From Granulicella sp. L46 (GTDB taxonomy: Bacteria; Acidobacteriota; Terriglobia; Terriglobales; Acidobacteriaceae): a DNA stretch of 64,000 nucleotides. Below, one piece after another: positions 15,542 through 23,565 of the stretch. The stretch lies in NCBI RefSeq assembly GCF_009765785.1, contig NZ_LMUT01000016.1, positions 284,357-348,356 on the forward strand, in the 5' to 3' direction. The position numbers and the translations under genes were made by a program. Numbering within the stretch: position 1 is the first letter of the stretch; each line of letters begins with the position of its first letter. The notes beneath the pieces are model-generated. The model searched no databases. It worked only from the letters and a program-made list of their open reading frames with translations, and was not told where the DNA came from.

Positions 15542-17167
15542 TTATTTTCCGATCAGCACAACGGCCAGGCCGTGTGCGGGTACTGTTAGTTCGAGTTTAC
15601 CGTCGTGCAAGCGGAAGTGCTCGGCAGGTGCCATGGCGCCGGCGGCTCGGAGCTGTTCGACTTGCGCGGGCATGAGATCGCCGGGTGGACGTCCCATGGC
15701 GTCAAAGGCTTTGAGGACGTTGCCGTGGTCGGGATCGACGCGCAGGACTTCAACTGATGCATTCGAGGCGACGTGTTTGAGGTTGAGGGTGAAGGTTTTG
15801 GGTGGGCCTGCCGGGCCTTTCGGCCACGTGTAGGTGGGACCGATGCCGGTGGGAGGAGCGTAGTTCCAGAGGGCGAGGACTAGCTTGCCGTCTGTGGTTT
15901 TGGTGGCGAGGGCAGAGTCGGAGTCGAGGGCGATGCGCTGGTCGCCGAGTTGGTGGAGGGAGCGGAAGACGTTGAGCGCGGGCTTGGGAATGCCCTCCGC
16001 TGCGATCAGGCCAAAGCCGCCGTAGAACGGGGTACGGACTACGCCTTGCTCATCGAAGACGTCGGAGAAGGACCAGTAGTCCATGCTGTCGGTGAGGCCG
16101 TCGCAGAGCCGGATGGTGTTGGCGAGCCAGGGACCGATGAAGGTGGAGTCGGTGACGTTGGGCTCGTTGGAATAGCTGGCGTTGTATTCGGAGAAGATGA
16201 GTGGAAGTTGCGGATAGGGCGATGCTAGGACCTGGTCATGCACCATCTTGACCGCGCGGTAGACCATGGTCTGGCGTGGAACGTCTTCGTCGGTGTGAAG
16301 CACGTTGGGTGCGGTGTCGTTGGCATAGACGTGGGTGGAGACGAAGTCGATGGGGGCGTTGACGGCGTGGACGTGGGCCAAGAACGGCGTGACCCAGGCG
16401 GCCTGCGCGGTGGCGGGGCCTCCAACCTGGAGACGGGGAGAGACGGACTTGAGGTCGCGTGCGGTGTGGTCGTAGAGCTTGAAGTAGGTCTCCTGCTTGG
16501 GCTCACCACCCCAGAAGTCGAGGTTGGGTTCGTTCCAGACTTCAAACTTCCAGGTGGAGACTTCGTCGATGCCGTAGCGATCGATGAGGTGGGTGGCGAG
16601 GGCCTTCATCATCGCGTCCCAAGCGGCGTAGTCCTTGGGGGGCGAGTTGTTGGGGTTGCCGGTGAAAGTGTGTAGGGAATTGGGTTTGGAGGCAAGCTTT
16701 TCGGGCATGAAGCTTAGCTCGACGTAGGGCTTGACGTGCTCGGCGAGGAGGCCGTCGTAGATCTCGTCGAGGTAGAAAAAGTTGTAGATGGAGGCATCGT
16801 TCGCGGCCTGCGCTTCGAGGCCGGGGTTCTTGGTCTGGCGGGCGGGATCGTAGACGCCGACTTCATCGTCGAGGATGCCGTGGAAGCGGATGGACTGGAA
16901 GTCGGTGGCCAGCTTGACGGTGTGGAGGTCCTGGCGATAGTCGGCGCGGAGGGCGAGGATGGCGCGGCCGGAGCCGAAGGTCTTCTCCCAGAAGTGGGGG
17001 AAGGGAGTGGTCGCACTGTGCGCGTCGATGACGAGGTCGGTAGATGTGACTGCGGGGTTCTGAGCTACGGCGGAGAGGGAAAGGGAGCCGGCGAGGAAAG
17101 TTCCAGCGAGGGCAGAGGCAAGCGAGCGAAGGGTTCCAGGGTGCATTGTGTTCCTCGAGGGTTTCAT
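15542..17167 (-). CDS. GH39-family glycosidase (second copy)
   Basis: This is a secreted 541-residue glycosidase of the GH39 beta-xylosidase/iduronidase family. The signal peptide (LASALAGTFLAGSLSLSAVAQ) is followed by the TIM barrel. The acid/base Glu is in FEVWNEPNLDFW and the nucleophile is probably the Glu of LIFSEYNASY. Its ATG overlaps the stop of the upstream GH39 gene (ATGA at 17164-17167), implying translational coupling. It is a diverged duplicate of that neighbour. Substrate range (xylo-, arabino- or other oligosaccharides) cannot be read from sequence. Confidence 0.87.
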   Translation of the reverse strand: MKPSRNTMHPGTLRSLASALAGTFLAGSLSLSAVAQNPAVTSTDLVIDAHSATTPFPHFWEKTFGSGRAILALRADYRQDLHTVKLATDFQSIRFHGILDDEVGVYDPARQTKNPGLEAQAANDASIYNFFYLDEIYDGLLAEHVKPYVELSFMPEKLASKPNSLHTFTGNPNNSPPKDYAAWDAMMKALATHLIDRYGIDEVSTWKFEVWNEPNLDFWGGEPKQETYFKLYDHTARDLKSVSPRLQVGGPATAQAAWVTPFLAHVHAVNAPIDFVSTHVYANDTAPNVLHTDEDVPRQTMVYRAVKMVHDQVLASPYPQLPLIFSEYNASYSNEPNVTDSTFIGPWLANTIRLCDGLTDSMDYWSFSDVFDEQGVVRTPFYGGFGLIAAEGIPKPALNVFRSLHQLGDQRIALDSDSALATKTTDGKLVLALWNYAPPTGIGPTYTWPKGPAGPPKTFTLNLKHVASNASVEVLRVDPDHGNVLKAFDAMGRPPGDLMPAQVEQLRAAGAMAPAEHFRLHDGKLELTVPAHGLAVVLIGK

Positions 17168-18666
17168 GGCCGGACCTTGATGAGTAGAAGTGCGTTGGGG
17201 CTCAACTCCAGGGTGAGCTTTCCGTCGTGCAACTGGGTTTGGACTGGAGGTCCCAGAGCTGTTTCCTGGTTGAGCTGAATGACTTGCGCGGGAGTGGGGT
17301 CGACGGGGCTGCCCATGGCGACGTATTTGGGTAAGACGTTGCCGTGGTCGTTATCGACGCGCTGGATGGAGACGCTGGCGTTGGCGGAAACACCTCGGAG
17401 CGCGAGGTCGAGGGCTTGCGGCCCGCCTTGGTCGCCGGGATCGACGAGGTTCCAGGCGGCGATGATGAGGGTGCCGTCTGAGGCCTTGGTGACGAGGAGA
17501 TTTTTAGCGTCGTTGGCGATGCGACGGTCGCCGAGCTGGTGGAGGAGACCGAACTGATAGTAGCTGGGCTTGTAGATGCCGCCCTTGGCGATGAGGCCAA
17601 AGGCGCCGACGAAGGGCTGCGGGATGGGACCGCCTTCTTCGAAGACGTCATCGAAGGTCCAGAAAGACATCTCGGTTACGTTGCCATCGCAGGCGCGGAT
17701 GGTGTCGGCGAGGGCGGGGCCGACATAGGTGGTGTCGCGGGCGTTGTTTGCGCCGATGACGTTCCACTCGGTCCAGAAAAGAGGGAGGTGGGGGGTGGGG
17801 GATGCGTCAATCTGCTGGCGAACTTTGGCTACGGCTCGGCAGACGCGGTCATCTTGCGGAACGTTTTCGGTGGTACCGAAGAGGTCCTGGACGGAGTCGT
17901 CCGCGTAGCCGTGGGTGGAGACGAAGTCTACGGGAACGTGGTTGGCAGAGGTGTGGGCGAGGAACTCGGGGATCCACGCGGCGGCGGCGGTTGCGGGGCC
18001 ACCTACACGGATGCGGGGATTGATCTTCTTGAGGTCGCGGGCGGTGTGATCGTAAAGCTCGTAGTAGGAGAGGTCGCGGGGGATACCGCCCCAGAAATCG
18101 ATGTTGGGTTCATTCCAGACTTCGAAGTACCAGGTGGAGACTTCGTCGATGCCGTAGCGGTCGACGAGGTGCTGGGCGAAGGCTGTCATGAGGTCGTCCC
18201 AGCGCTGCATGCTTTTGGGGGGCGAGACGTTCTGCTTGTACCAGAAGGGGTGGAGCGCGTCGGGATTGAAGGCGAGCTTCTTGGGCATGAAGCTGATCTC
18301 TACGAACGGGCGAACGCCGTTGGCGAGTAGGCCGTCGTAGATCTGGTCGACGTAGGCGAAGTTGTAGACGGGATTGCCGTGCTCGTCCTCGTTGTAGACG
18401 CCGACCTCGTCGTGGAGGATGGCGTGGAAGCGGACGTAGCGTAAGTCGGCGACCTTGTGGACGGAGCGGATGTCGTCGCGGTAGGACTCGCGGAGGGATA
18501 GGATGGCACGGCCGGAGCCGAAGATCTGTTCCCAGAAGTGGGGGAAGGGAGTGGTGTTGGCGTGGGCGTCGATCGTGACGCGTTCCGGGGTCTGGGCGTG
18601 GATGGTCGGGGAAAGTGGCCACGCACAGAGCAGAGCCGGAAGAGCGAGTCGAAGCCAAGGGTGCAT
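17164..18666 (-). CDS. GH39-family glycosidase (first copy)
   Basis: First gene of the minus-strand operon, 500 residues from the ATG at 18666. AGGAG lies upstream, and the signal peptide LRLALPALLCAWPLSPTIHAQ starts there; the longer frame to 18771 runs into the operator region and is rejected. GH39 features are the paired motifs TTPFPHFWEQIFGSGRA near the N-terminus, FEVWNEPNIDFW with the acid/base Glu, and LFWTEWNVIGANN with the likely nucleophile. It is a clear paralogue of the next gene, so the pair arose by tandem duplication. Confidence 0.88.
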   Translation of the reverse strand: MHPWLRLALPALLCAWPLSPTIHAQTPERVTIDAHANTTPFPHFWEQIFGSGRAILSLRESYRDDIRSVHKVADLRYVRFHAILHDEVGVYNEDEHGNPVYNFAYVDQIYDGLLANGVRPFVEISFMPKKLAFNPDALHPFWYKQNVSPPKSMQRWDDLMTAFAQHLVDRYGIDEVSTWYFEVWNEPNIDFWGGIPRDLSYYELYDHTARDLKKINPRIRVGGPATAAAAWIPEFLAHTSANHVPVDFVSTHGYADDSVQDLFGTTENVPQDDRVCRAVAKVRQQIDASPTPHLPLFWTEWNVIGANNARDTTYVGPALADTIRACDGNVTEMSFWTFDDVFEEGGPIPQPFVGAFGLIAKGGIYKPSYYQFGLLHQLGDRRIANDAKNLLVTKASDGTLIIAAWNLVDPGDQGGPQALDLALRGVSANASVSIQRVDNDHGNVLPKYVAMGSPVDPTPAQVIQLNQETALGPPVQTQLHDGKLTLELSPNALLLIKVRP

Positions 18667-18715
18667 ACCGTACAGACTCCTGGAAATGTTGGGGAAAACC
18701 GGCAAGATCGCGTCC

Positions 18716-18757
18716 GGGAACAATCGTTTGAGTAGCAATGCGCAAACGATTGTGCAA
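18716..18757 (-). promoter_or_regulatory. Paired LacI-family-type operator candidates
   Basis: Two CG-centred sites precede the GH39 operon: CAATCGTTTG at 18721-18730 and CAAACGATTG at 18743-18752. They are exact reverse complements of each other. The second is part of a longer near-palindrome, GCGCAAACGATTGTGC. This is the AANCGNTT core typical of LacI/GalR regulators. They lie 55-86 bases before the start codon, suited to repression. No LacI-type gene is in the window. Confidence 0.6.
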
Positions 18758-18833
18758 CGCCTAATATCCACTTCTGTAACGCGACTGTCAACCTGCGGAA
18801 ATCGGGCTGGAGAGTGACTCGTATGATGGATCG

Positions 18834-19517
18834 ATGCCGGTGACCGCGAAGATTGCCATTATTGCTGCGTTGCCGAGGGAGATTGCAAGGCTGGTGGGGG
18901 GAACCACGGCGGATGCGGCATTGGTGAAGGATGGGGTGTGGCTGTATCGGGTGGAGAGCGCGGTTGTGGTGGCGGCGGGGATGGGGGCGGAGCGGGCGGC
19001 GGTGGCGGTGGAGGCTGCGCTTTCGATAGGGGGTGTGGGGATGCTGATTTCGACGGGGCTGGCTGGAGGGTGTGTGGCGGGCGTGGAGGCTGGGTCGGTG
19101 AGGGAGGCTGGCGTGGTCGTGGATGCGGGAACGGGTGAAAGATTTGTTGCTAGCGTGGAGTCGGGGGTGACGCTGGTGACTGCAGGCGAGATTGCGAGTG
19201 TTGCGGAGAAGGCTCGGCTGGCGGAGAACTTTGGGGCGGCGATGGTGGATATGGAGGCGGCTACCGTGGCGCGGTTGGCGCGGACAAGGGGGGTGGGGTT
19301 TCGCGCGATCAAGGGAGTGTCGGATGGATATGGGTTTGAGTTGAGCTCGCTGGGGCAGTTTGAGGGAGAGCGGGGTAGCTTTCGGACGGGGGCGTTTGCG
19401 GTTTATACGGCGATGCGGCCTTGGACTTGGGGGAAGGCGATCGAGTTGGGGCGTGGGAGTGCGAAGGCGCTGGCTCAGTTGGAGACGGTGTTGAAAGGCG
19501 TGTTGGCCGAAGGTTAG
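18834..19517 (+). CDS. HpnG-like nucleoside phosphorylase-family protein
   Basis: This is a 227-residue member of the purine nucleoside phosphorylase/MTA-SAH nucleosidase superfamily. Visible features are KIAIIAALPREI at the N-terminus, the substrate motif AAMVDMEAATVAR at about residue 137 and RAIKGVSDGYGF with the catalytic Asp. Short single-domain proteins of this kind are called HpnG in hopanoid loci, where they release adenine from adenosylhopane to give ribosylhopane. With shc and hpnH some 8 kb upstream this role is reasonable, but an ordinary nucleosidase cannot be excluded. Confidence 0.68.
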   Translation: MPVTAKIAIIAALPREIARLVGGTTADAALVKDGVWLYRVESAVVVAAGMGAERAAVAVEAALSIGGVGMLISTGLAGGCVAGVEAGSVREAGVVVDAGTGERFVASVESGVTLVTAGEIASVAEKARLAENFGAAMVDMEAATVARLARTRGVGFRAIKGVSDGYGFELSSLGQFEGERGSFRTGAFAVYTAMRPWTWGKAIELGRGSAKALAQLETVLKGVLAEG

Positions 19518-19533
19518 ATTCCCTCAGCTGTTA

Positions 19534-19645
19534 AAGCCGGCTTGTCAGGGTAGCTATTTATGGCACGGCTGAAGCCGTGCCCGTTCGAAGGATTCACTGA
19601 TGGCTAGGCGAGTGAACAGCAGATTCCCAAAGGGAATGACAGAAA
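19534..19645. repeat. Intergenic hairpin repeats, including a second copy of the tol-operon element
   Basis: Three elements lie between two convergent genes. AAGCCGGCTT (19534-19543) is a perfect palindrome. GGCACGGCT-GA-AGCCGTGCC (19562-19581) is a perfect 9-bp stem. CAGATTCCCAAAGGGAATGACAGAAA (19619-19644, 26 bases in two abutting parts) repeats the element at 1275-1300. They may act as bidirectional transcription ends. Confidence 0.7.
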
Positions 19646-19683
19646 AAAAGCAAAAGCTCGAAGAGGGCGACTATGGGTTTGCT

Positions 19684-21381
19684 CTAGGTGAGGACTTCGG
19701 CTAGGAGGTGGTCGGCTACGCGGATAGCGTTGGCGATGATGGTGAGGGAGGGGTTGACGGCGCTGGCTGAGGCGAAGAAGCTGGCGTCGACTACGTAGAG
19801 GTTATCGAGCTGGTGGGCTTTGCAGTGGATGTCCAGGACGGAAGTAGCGGGGTCGTGGCCGAAGCGGAGGGTGCCGTTCTGGTGGCCTACGCCTTCGAGG
19901 GGAATGCGCTTTTTGAAGTAGGCGTGGAAGGGGATGGAGGTGTCGGCGTGGCCGGCTTGTTTGAGGATCCCGACCCAGCGATCTTTCAAACGCTCGAAGC
20001 TCTTCGTGTTATTGGGGGTGTAGGAGAGCTTGATGTGGCCAGGCTGCGCGAGGGTGACGGCGGCGGATTGGTTGGAGGGGCTGACGCCCGAATCAGGGTG
20101 GGGGCCGGCGGGGCCGGGCTGGGTGGCCGCGAGACTGCTGGGTGTGGCGTTGCGGAGGGTGACGCGGTTGTTGGGGTCGGGAAGGTCTTCGGTGGTGAGC
20201 CACCAGGGGACGGCGTGGCGCTTCATGCCTTCGAGGATGAAGCCGGGGGTGAGGGGTGGGGCATCGCCCTTCATCATCTCGTGATGGAAGCTGCCGACGG
20301 GCTGGACCTGGCCGAGGGGGAATGGGTACGAGGGATCGGTGTCGCGGAAGTAGAAGTCGTTGGTGCCCCAGGTCTTGGTGTAGCTGTCGTGGTTGTCGAT
20401 GGTGGAGAGGGCGAGGAGCGCGTCGGCCTGGTGGTACATGAAGTTGCGGCCAACCTGGTCGGAGCCGTTGGCCAGGCCGGTGGGGTGCTTGTCGTTCGCC
20501 GATTGGAGGAGGACGACGGAGGAGTTGACGGCGCCGGCGCAGAGCGCGACGATGTGGGCTTCGTAGGTGGTGGGCGCGGAGGAGTCGGTGTGCTGCACTT
20601 CTACGGCGGTGATGGCGGTGCCGGCCGCGTTGGTGAGCAGGCGGAGGACGCGCGAGTTGGTGAGGAGCGTCACGTTGGGGAGATTCATGATCTCGCGAAT
20701 GCAGTTGATGTCGGCGTCGGATTTGGCGTGGACGAGGCAGGGGTAGCCGTCGCAGGTGTCGCAGCGAACGCACTTGCTGGCCGCGGGGTTGGCTTCGTTG
20801 AGCTTGAGGCCTAGCGGGATCGGGAAGGTGTTGATGCCGAGCTTGCGGATGTCGGCTTCGATCGCGGCCATGCGGGGTTCGTTGGAGAAGGCGGGGTAGG
20901 GGTAGGGCTTGGAGTGGAAGGGCTCGGTGGGATCGTAGGAGCTTGCAAAGCCTCCGGGGACTGAGGGCGCGGTGCCGAGGTCGCCGTGAACGTGGAAGAG
21001 TTCTTCGGCGCGGGTGTAATAAGGCTCCATGTCGGCGTAGGTGATGGGCCAGGCGGGAGAGATGCCGCCTTGATGCTGGATTACACCAAAGTCTTCAGCG
21101 CGCATGCGGAAGAGGGCGGCGCCGTAGACTTTGGTCTGGCCGCCGACGTAATAAGCCTGCTGGGGGTGGAGGGGCTTGTCGTCCTGGTCGTGCCAGGTTT
21201 CGGTGGTGTGGTAGCGGTTCTCGAGGAAGACGGCGGAGGTGTCCCAGTTGAGCTTTTCCTGGGGAAGGAAGGGGCCGCGTTCGAGGATGAGGATGCGCTT
21301 GCCAGCGCGCGCTAGATGGAGGGCTAGAGTTCCGCCGCCTGCGCCGGAGCCAATGATGATTGCGTCGTATGGATTCGCCAT
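19684..21381 (-). CDS. GMC-family FAD oxidoreductase with a Cys cluster
   Basis: The protein has 565 residues from the ATG at 21381; the open frame extends much further but is antisense to the next gene. It has an N-terminal FAD motif (IIIGSGAGGGTLALHLA) and a C-terminal GMC signature (GHQNGTLRFGHDP, then VVDASFFASASAVNPSLTI). A CX2CX2CX4C cluster at Cys204, 207, 210 and 215 could bind metal or an Fe-S cluster. It is cytoplasmic by appearance, with no signal. Members of this branch oxidise sugars, polyols or choline-like alcohols. It is divergent from the zinc dehydrogenase, 114 bases away. Confidence 0.87.
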   Translation of the reverse strand: MANPYDAIIIGSGAGGGTLALHLARAGKRILILERGPFLPQEKLNWDTSAVFLENRYHTTETWHDQDDKPLHPQQAYYVGGQTKVYGAALFRMRAEDFGVIQHQGGISPAWPITYADMEPYYTRAEELFHVHGDLGTAPSVPGGFASSYDPTEPFHSKPYPYPAFSNEPRMAAIEADIRKLGINTFPIPLGLKLNEANPAASKCVRCDTCDGYPCLVHAKSDADINCIREIMNLPNVTLLTNSRVLRLLTNAAGTAITAVEVQHTDSSAPTTYEAHIVALCAGAVNSSVVLLQSANDKHPTGLANGSDQVGRNFMYHQADALLALSTIDNHDSYTKTWGTNDFYFRDTDPSYPFPLGQVQPVGSFHHEMMKGDAPPLTPGFILEGMKRHAVPWWLTTEDLPDPNNRVTLRNATPSSLAATQPGPAGPHPDSGVSPSNQSAAVTLAQPGHIKLSYTPNNTKSFERLKDRWVGILKQAGHADTSIPFHAYFKKRIPLEGVGHQNGTLRFGHDPATSVLDIHCKAHQLDNLYVVDASFFASASAVNPSLTIIANAIRVADHLLAEVLT

Positions 21382-21495
21382 GGTGTCTAGGATGCACGCT
21401 GGCGGTGGGGATTGGAACTGGGTGAAGATGAAAGTTCTGGCGGAAAAGGCCTGGGGTCGAATCGCGCGGTCGTGAGGGGATATTCTTAAGGTGAT

Positions 21496-22587
21496 ATGTC
21501 TTCTAACCTGCCTCGCACTATGCAAGCTGCTGTTTATCGTGCCGTTGATGATGTTCAAACTGAAGAGATTGCTGTGCCGAAGATTGGTGCAGGCGAAGTA
21601 CTGGTGCGGATCGATACATGTGGGATCTGCGGGACGGATCTGAAGAAGATTCATACGGGATCGCACTCGGCGCCGCGGGTGTTTGGGCATGAGATGGCGG
21701 GGACGATTGCGCAGGTGGGCGAGGGTGTGCGGGGGTTTGCGGTGGGGGATCGGGTGATGGCCTTCCACCATATTCCTTGCGGGCATTGTTTCTATTGCCG
21801 GAAGAAGACGTTCGCGCAGTGCGAGACGTACAAGAAGGTTGGCACGACGGCGGGGTTGGGTGAGGCTGCGGGCGGTGGGTTTGCGCAGTACATTCGCGTG
21901 ATGGATTGGATTGTTGGCGATGGGGTTACGCCGGCTGGGTTGATTCGCGTGCCGGACGATATCCCGTTTGAGCAGGCGGCGTTTATCGAGCCGGTGAATA
22001 CTTGCTTCAAGGCGATTCGGCTGCTGGAGTTGGAGCCGGACGATACGGTGCTGGTGATTGGGCAGGGAAGTATTGGGGTTCTGCTGGCGGCGCTGGCGAG
22101 GCAGGCGGGGGCTACGGTGTTGACTTCGGATATGTATCCCGAGCGGCATGCGATTGCTGCGCAGTATGGGTTGGATCATCCGCTGGATGCACGCGGGGAT
22201 GTGGTGGCAGCGTGCAAGGCTGTGACCGAGGGGCGCGGTGCGGATGTGGCGCTGGTGGCGGTGGGCGCGGATGCGTTGATTGCGACGGCGATGGCGGCGA
22301 TTCGTCCAGGTGGACGCGTGATGTTGTTTGCGAGCACGCAGCATGGGACGGCGGCGTTCGATCCGGCGGCGGTGTGTATGGATGAGAAGACGCTGATGGG
22401 TTCGTACTCGGCGTCGGTGGCGATTCAGCAGGAGGGGATTGACCTGGTGTTTGAGGGGTACCGGTCGGGCAAGCTGGATCTGACGAAGCTGATCTCGCAT
22501 CGGTTTTCGCTGGGAGATGCGGCTGAGGCGATTGATTTGGCGTCGCATCCGAAGGCGGACTCGATGAAGATTGTGCTGAAGCCTTAG
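21496..22587 (+). CDS. Zinc-dependent medium-chain alcohol/polyol dehydrogenase
   Basis: This 363-residue MDR protein shows the catalytic zinc ligands CGICGTDLKK and GHEMAGTI, and the structural zinc loop with four Cys in PCGHCFYCRKKTFAQC. The nucleotide-binding segment is VLVIGQGSIGVLLAALA. It resembles sorbitol/threonine/galactitol dehydrogenases. AAGGTGAT sits just before the ATG. It is divergent from the GMC oxidoreductase gene, so the two may serve one alcohol- or sugar-oxidation route. Substrate unknown. Confidence 0.88.
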   Translation: MSSNLPRTMQAAVYRAVDDVQTEEIAVPKIGAGEVLVRIDTCGICGTDLKKIHTGSHSAPRVFGHEMAGTIAQVGEGVRGFAVGDRVMAFHHIPCGHCFYCRKKTFAQCETYKKVGTTAGLGEAAGGGFAQYIRVMDWIVGDGVTPAGLIRVPDDIPFEQAAFIEPVNTCFKAIRLLELEPDDTVLVIGQGSIGVLLAALARQAGATVLTSDMYPERHAIAAQYGLDHPLDARGDVVAACKAVTEGRGADVALVAVGADALIATAMAAIRPGGRVMLFASTQHGTAAFDPAAVCMDEKTLMGSYSASVAIQQEGIDLVFEGYRSGKLDLTKLISHRFSLGDAAEAIDLASHPKADSMKIVLKP

Positions 22588-22627
22588 GTGGTGTGCGCTG
22601 AGGTTGATGCGCGGTATACTCCGCTGC

Positions 22628-23428
22628 ATGGGAACACAGGGGAGCGCGACGACTTCGGCGGTCAACGGGAGGCTGTGGGGATCGGCTGCTGCGGACTGGG
22701 CGGAGATTCAGGAGAAGACGTGTTTGCCGGTGTATCGGGCGACGTTTGATCGCGTTGGATTGATGGCTGGTGCGAAGTACCTGGATGTGGGATGTGGCGC
22801 GGGGTTGGCTGCGCATACGGCCGCGGAGCGTGGGGCGGTGGTGTCAGGGCTGGATGCGGCGGAGAAGCTGCTGGAGATTGCGCGGGCGCGGCTTCCGGAG
22901 GGGGATTTCCGCGTGGGCGAGTTGGAGAAACTGCCGTTTGAGGACGATACGTTTGAGGTTGTTACGGGGTTTAATTCATTTCAATATGCGGCGCATCCTG
23001 GGGCTGCTCTGATGGAAGCTAAGCGCGTTGCGAAGCCGGGTGGGCGAGTGGTGGTGATGACGTGGGGAGAGCCTGAGGGGATGGAGGCCGCGTCGCTTTT
23101 GGCGGCGCTTAGGCCGCTGTTGCCGCAGCCGCCGCCGGGAGCTCCAGGGCCGTTTGCGTTGTCGAATGAGGCGGCGCTGCGCTCGTTTGCCGAAGCGGCT
23201 GGATTGGAACCGCTGGAGATGTTCGATGTGGACTCGCCTTGGGTGTATGAGGGTTTTGCGACGGCAATGCGCGGGCTACGGTCGTCGGGGGTTGCGGCGC
23301 GGGCAATTGAGCACTCGAGTGTGGAGGCGGTGGATGCTGCGCAGGAAAAGGCGTTAGCGCCGTTTCGGCGCGAGGATGGCCGCTATGTTGTGGGGGCGTG
23401 GTTTCGGTGCCTGGTTACAAGAGCTTAG
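22628..23428 (+). CDS. SAM-dependent class I methyltransferase
   Basis: The protein has 266 residues from ATG 22628; an upstream frame from 22604 overlaps the end of the spacer and adds an unlikely MMRGILRC. Motif I is LDVGCGAGLAAH at about residues 51-62, then VSGLDAAEKLLEIAR and LPFEDDTFEVVTGFNSFQ. This is the UbiE/Methyltransf_11 type. It is cytoplasmic and 40 bases after the dehydrogenase gene, so possibly co-transcribed. The methyl acceptor cannot be named. Confidence 0.85.
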   Translation: MGTQGSATTSAVNGRLWGSAAADWAEIQEKTCLPVYRATFDRVGLMAGAKYLDVGCGAGLAAHTAAERGAVVSGLDAAEKLLEIARARLPEGDFRVGELEKLPFEDDTFEVVTGFNSFQYAAHPGAALMEAKRVAKPGGRVVVMTWGEPEGMEAASLLAALRPLLPQPPPGAPGPFALSNEAALRSFAEAAGLEPLEMFDVDSPWVYEGFATAMRGLRSSGVAARAIEHSSVEAVDAAQEKALAPFRREDGRYVVGAWFRCLVTRA

Positions 23429-23565
23429 GGGCCGGAGTAAGGGATCCTTCGCGGAACGGTTCGAACCTTGTTACAGTAAGTGCAGTTTATTTCCCAATCA
23501 ACCTTGTGATGAAACCTGCGGGCAGTTTGCCGAAGGCGGGCCCCATCTCTTTCTGAGGAGTGCTG

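Noticed and set aside
19813-20814. 333-codon Gly/Val-rich frame opposite the GMC gene
   Set aside because: Low-complexity shadow frame with no ribosome site; the minus-strand enzyme explains the region.
21382-22665. A long open frame continuing the GMC gene upstream for some 430 codons
   Set aside because: It is antisense to the zinc dehydrogenase gene, its Arg/His-rich translation is the typical shadow of a GC-rich gene, and the FAD motif begins right at 21381.
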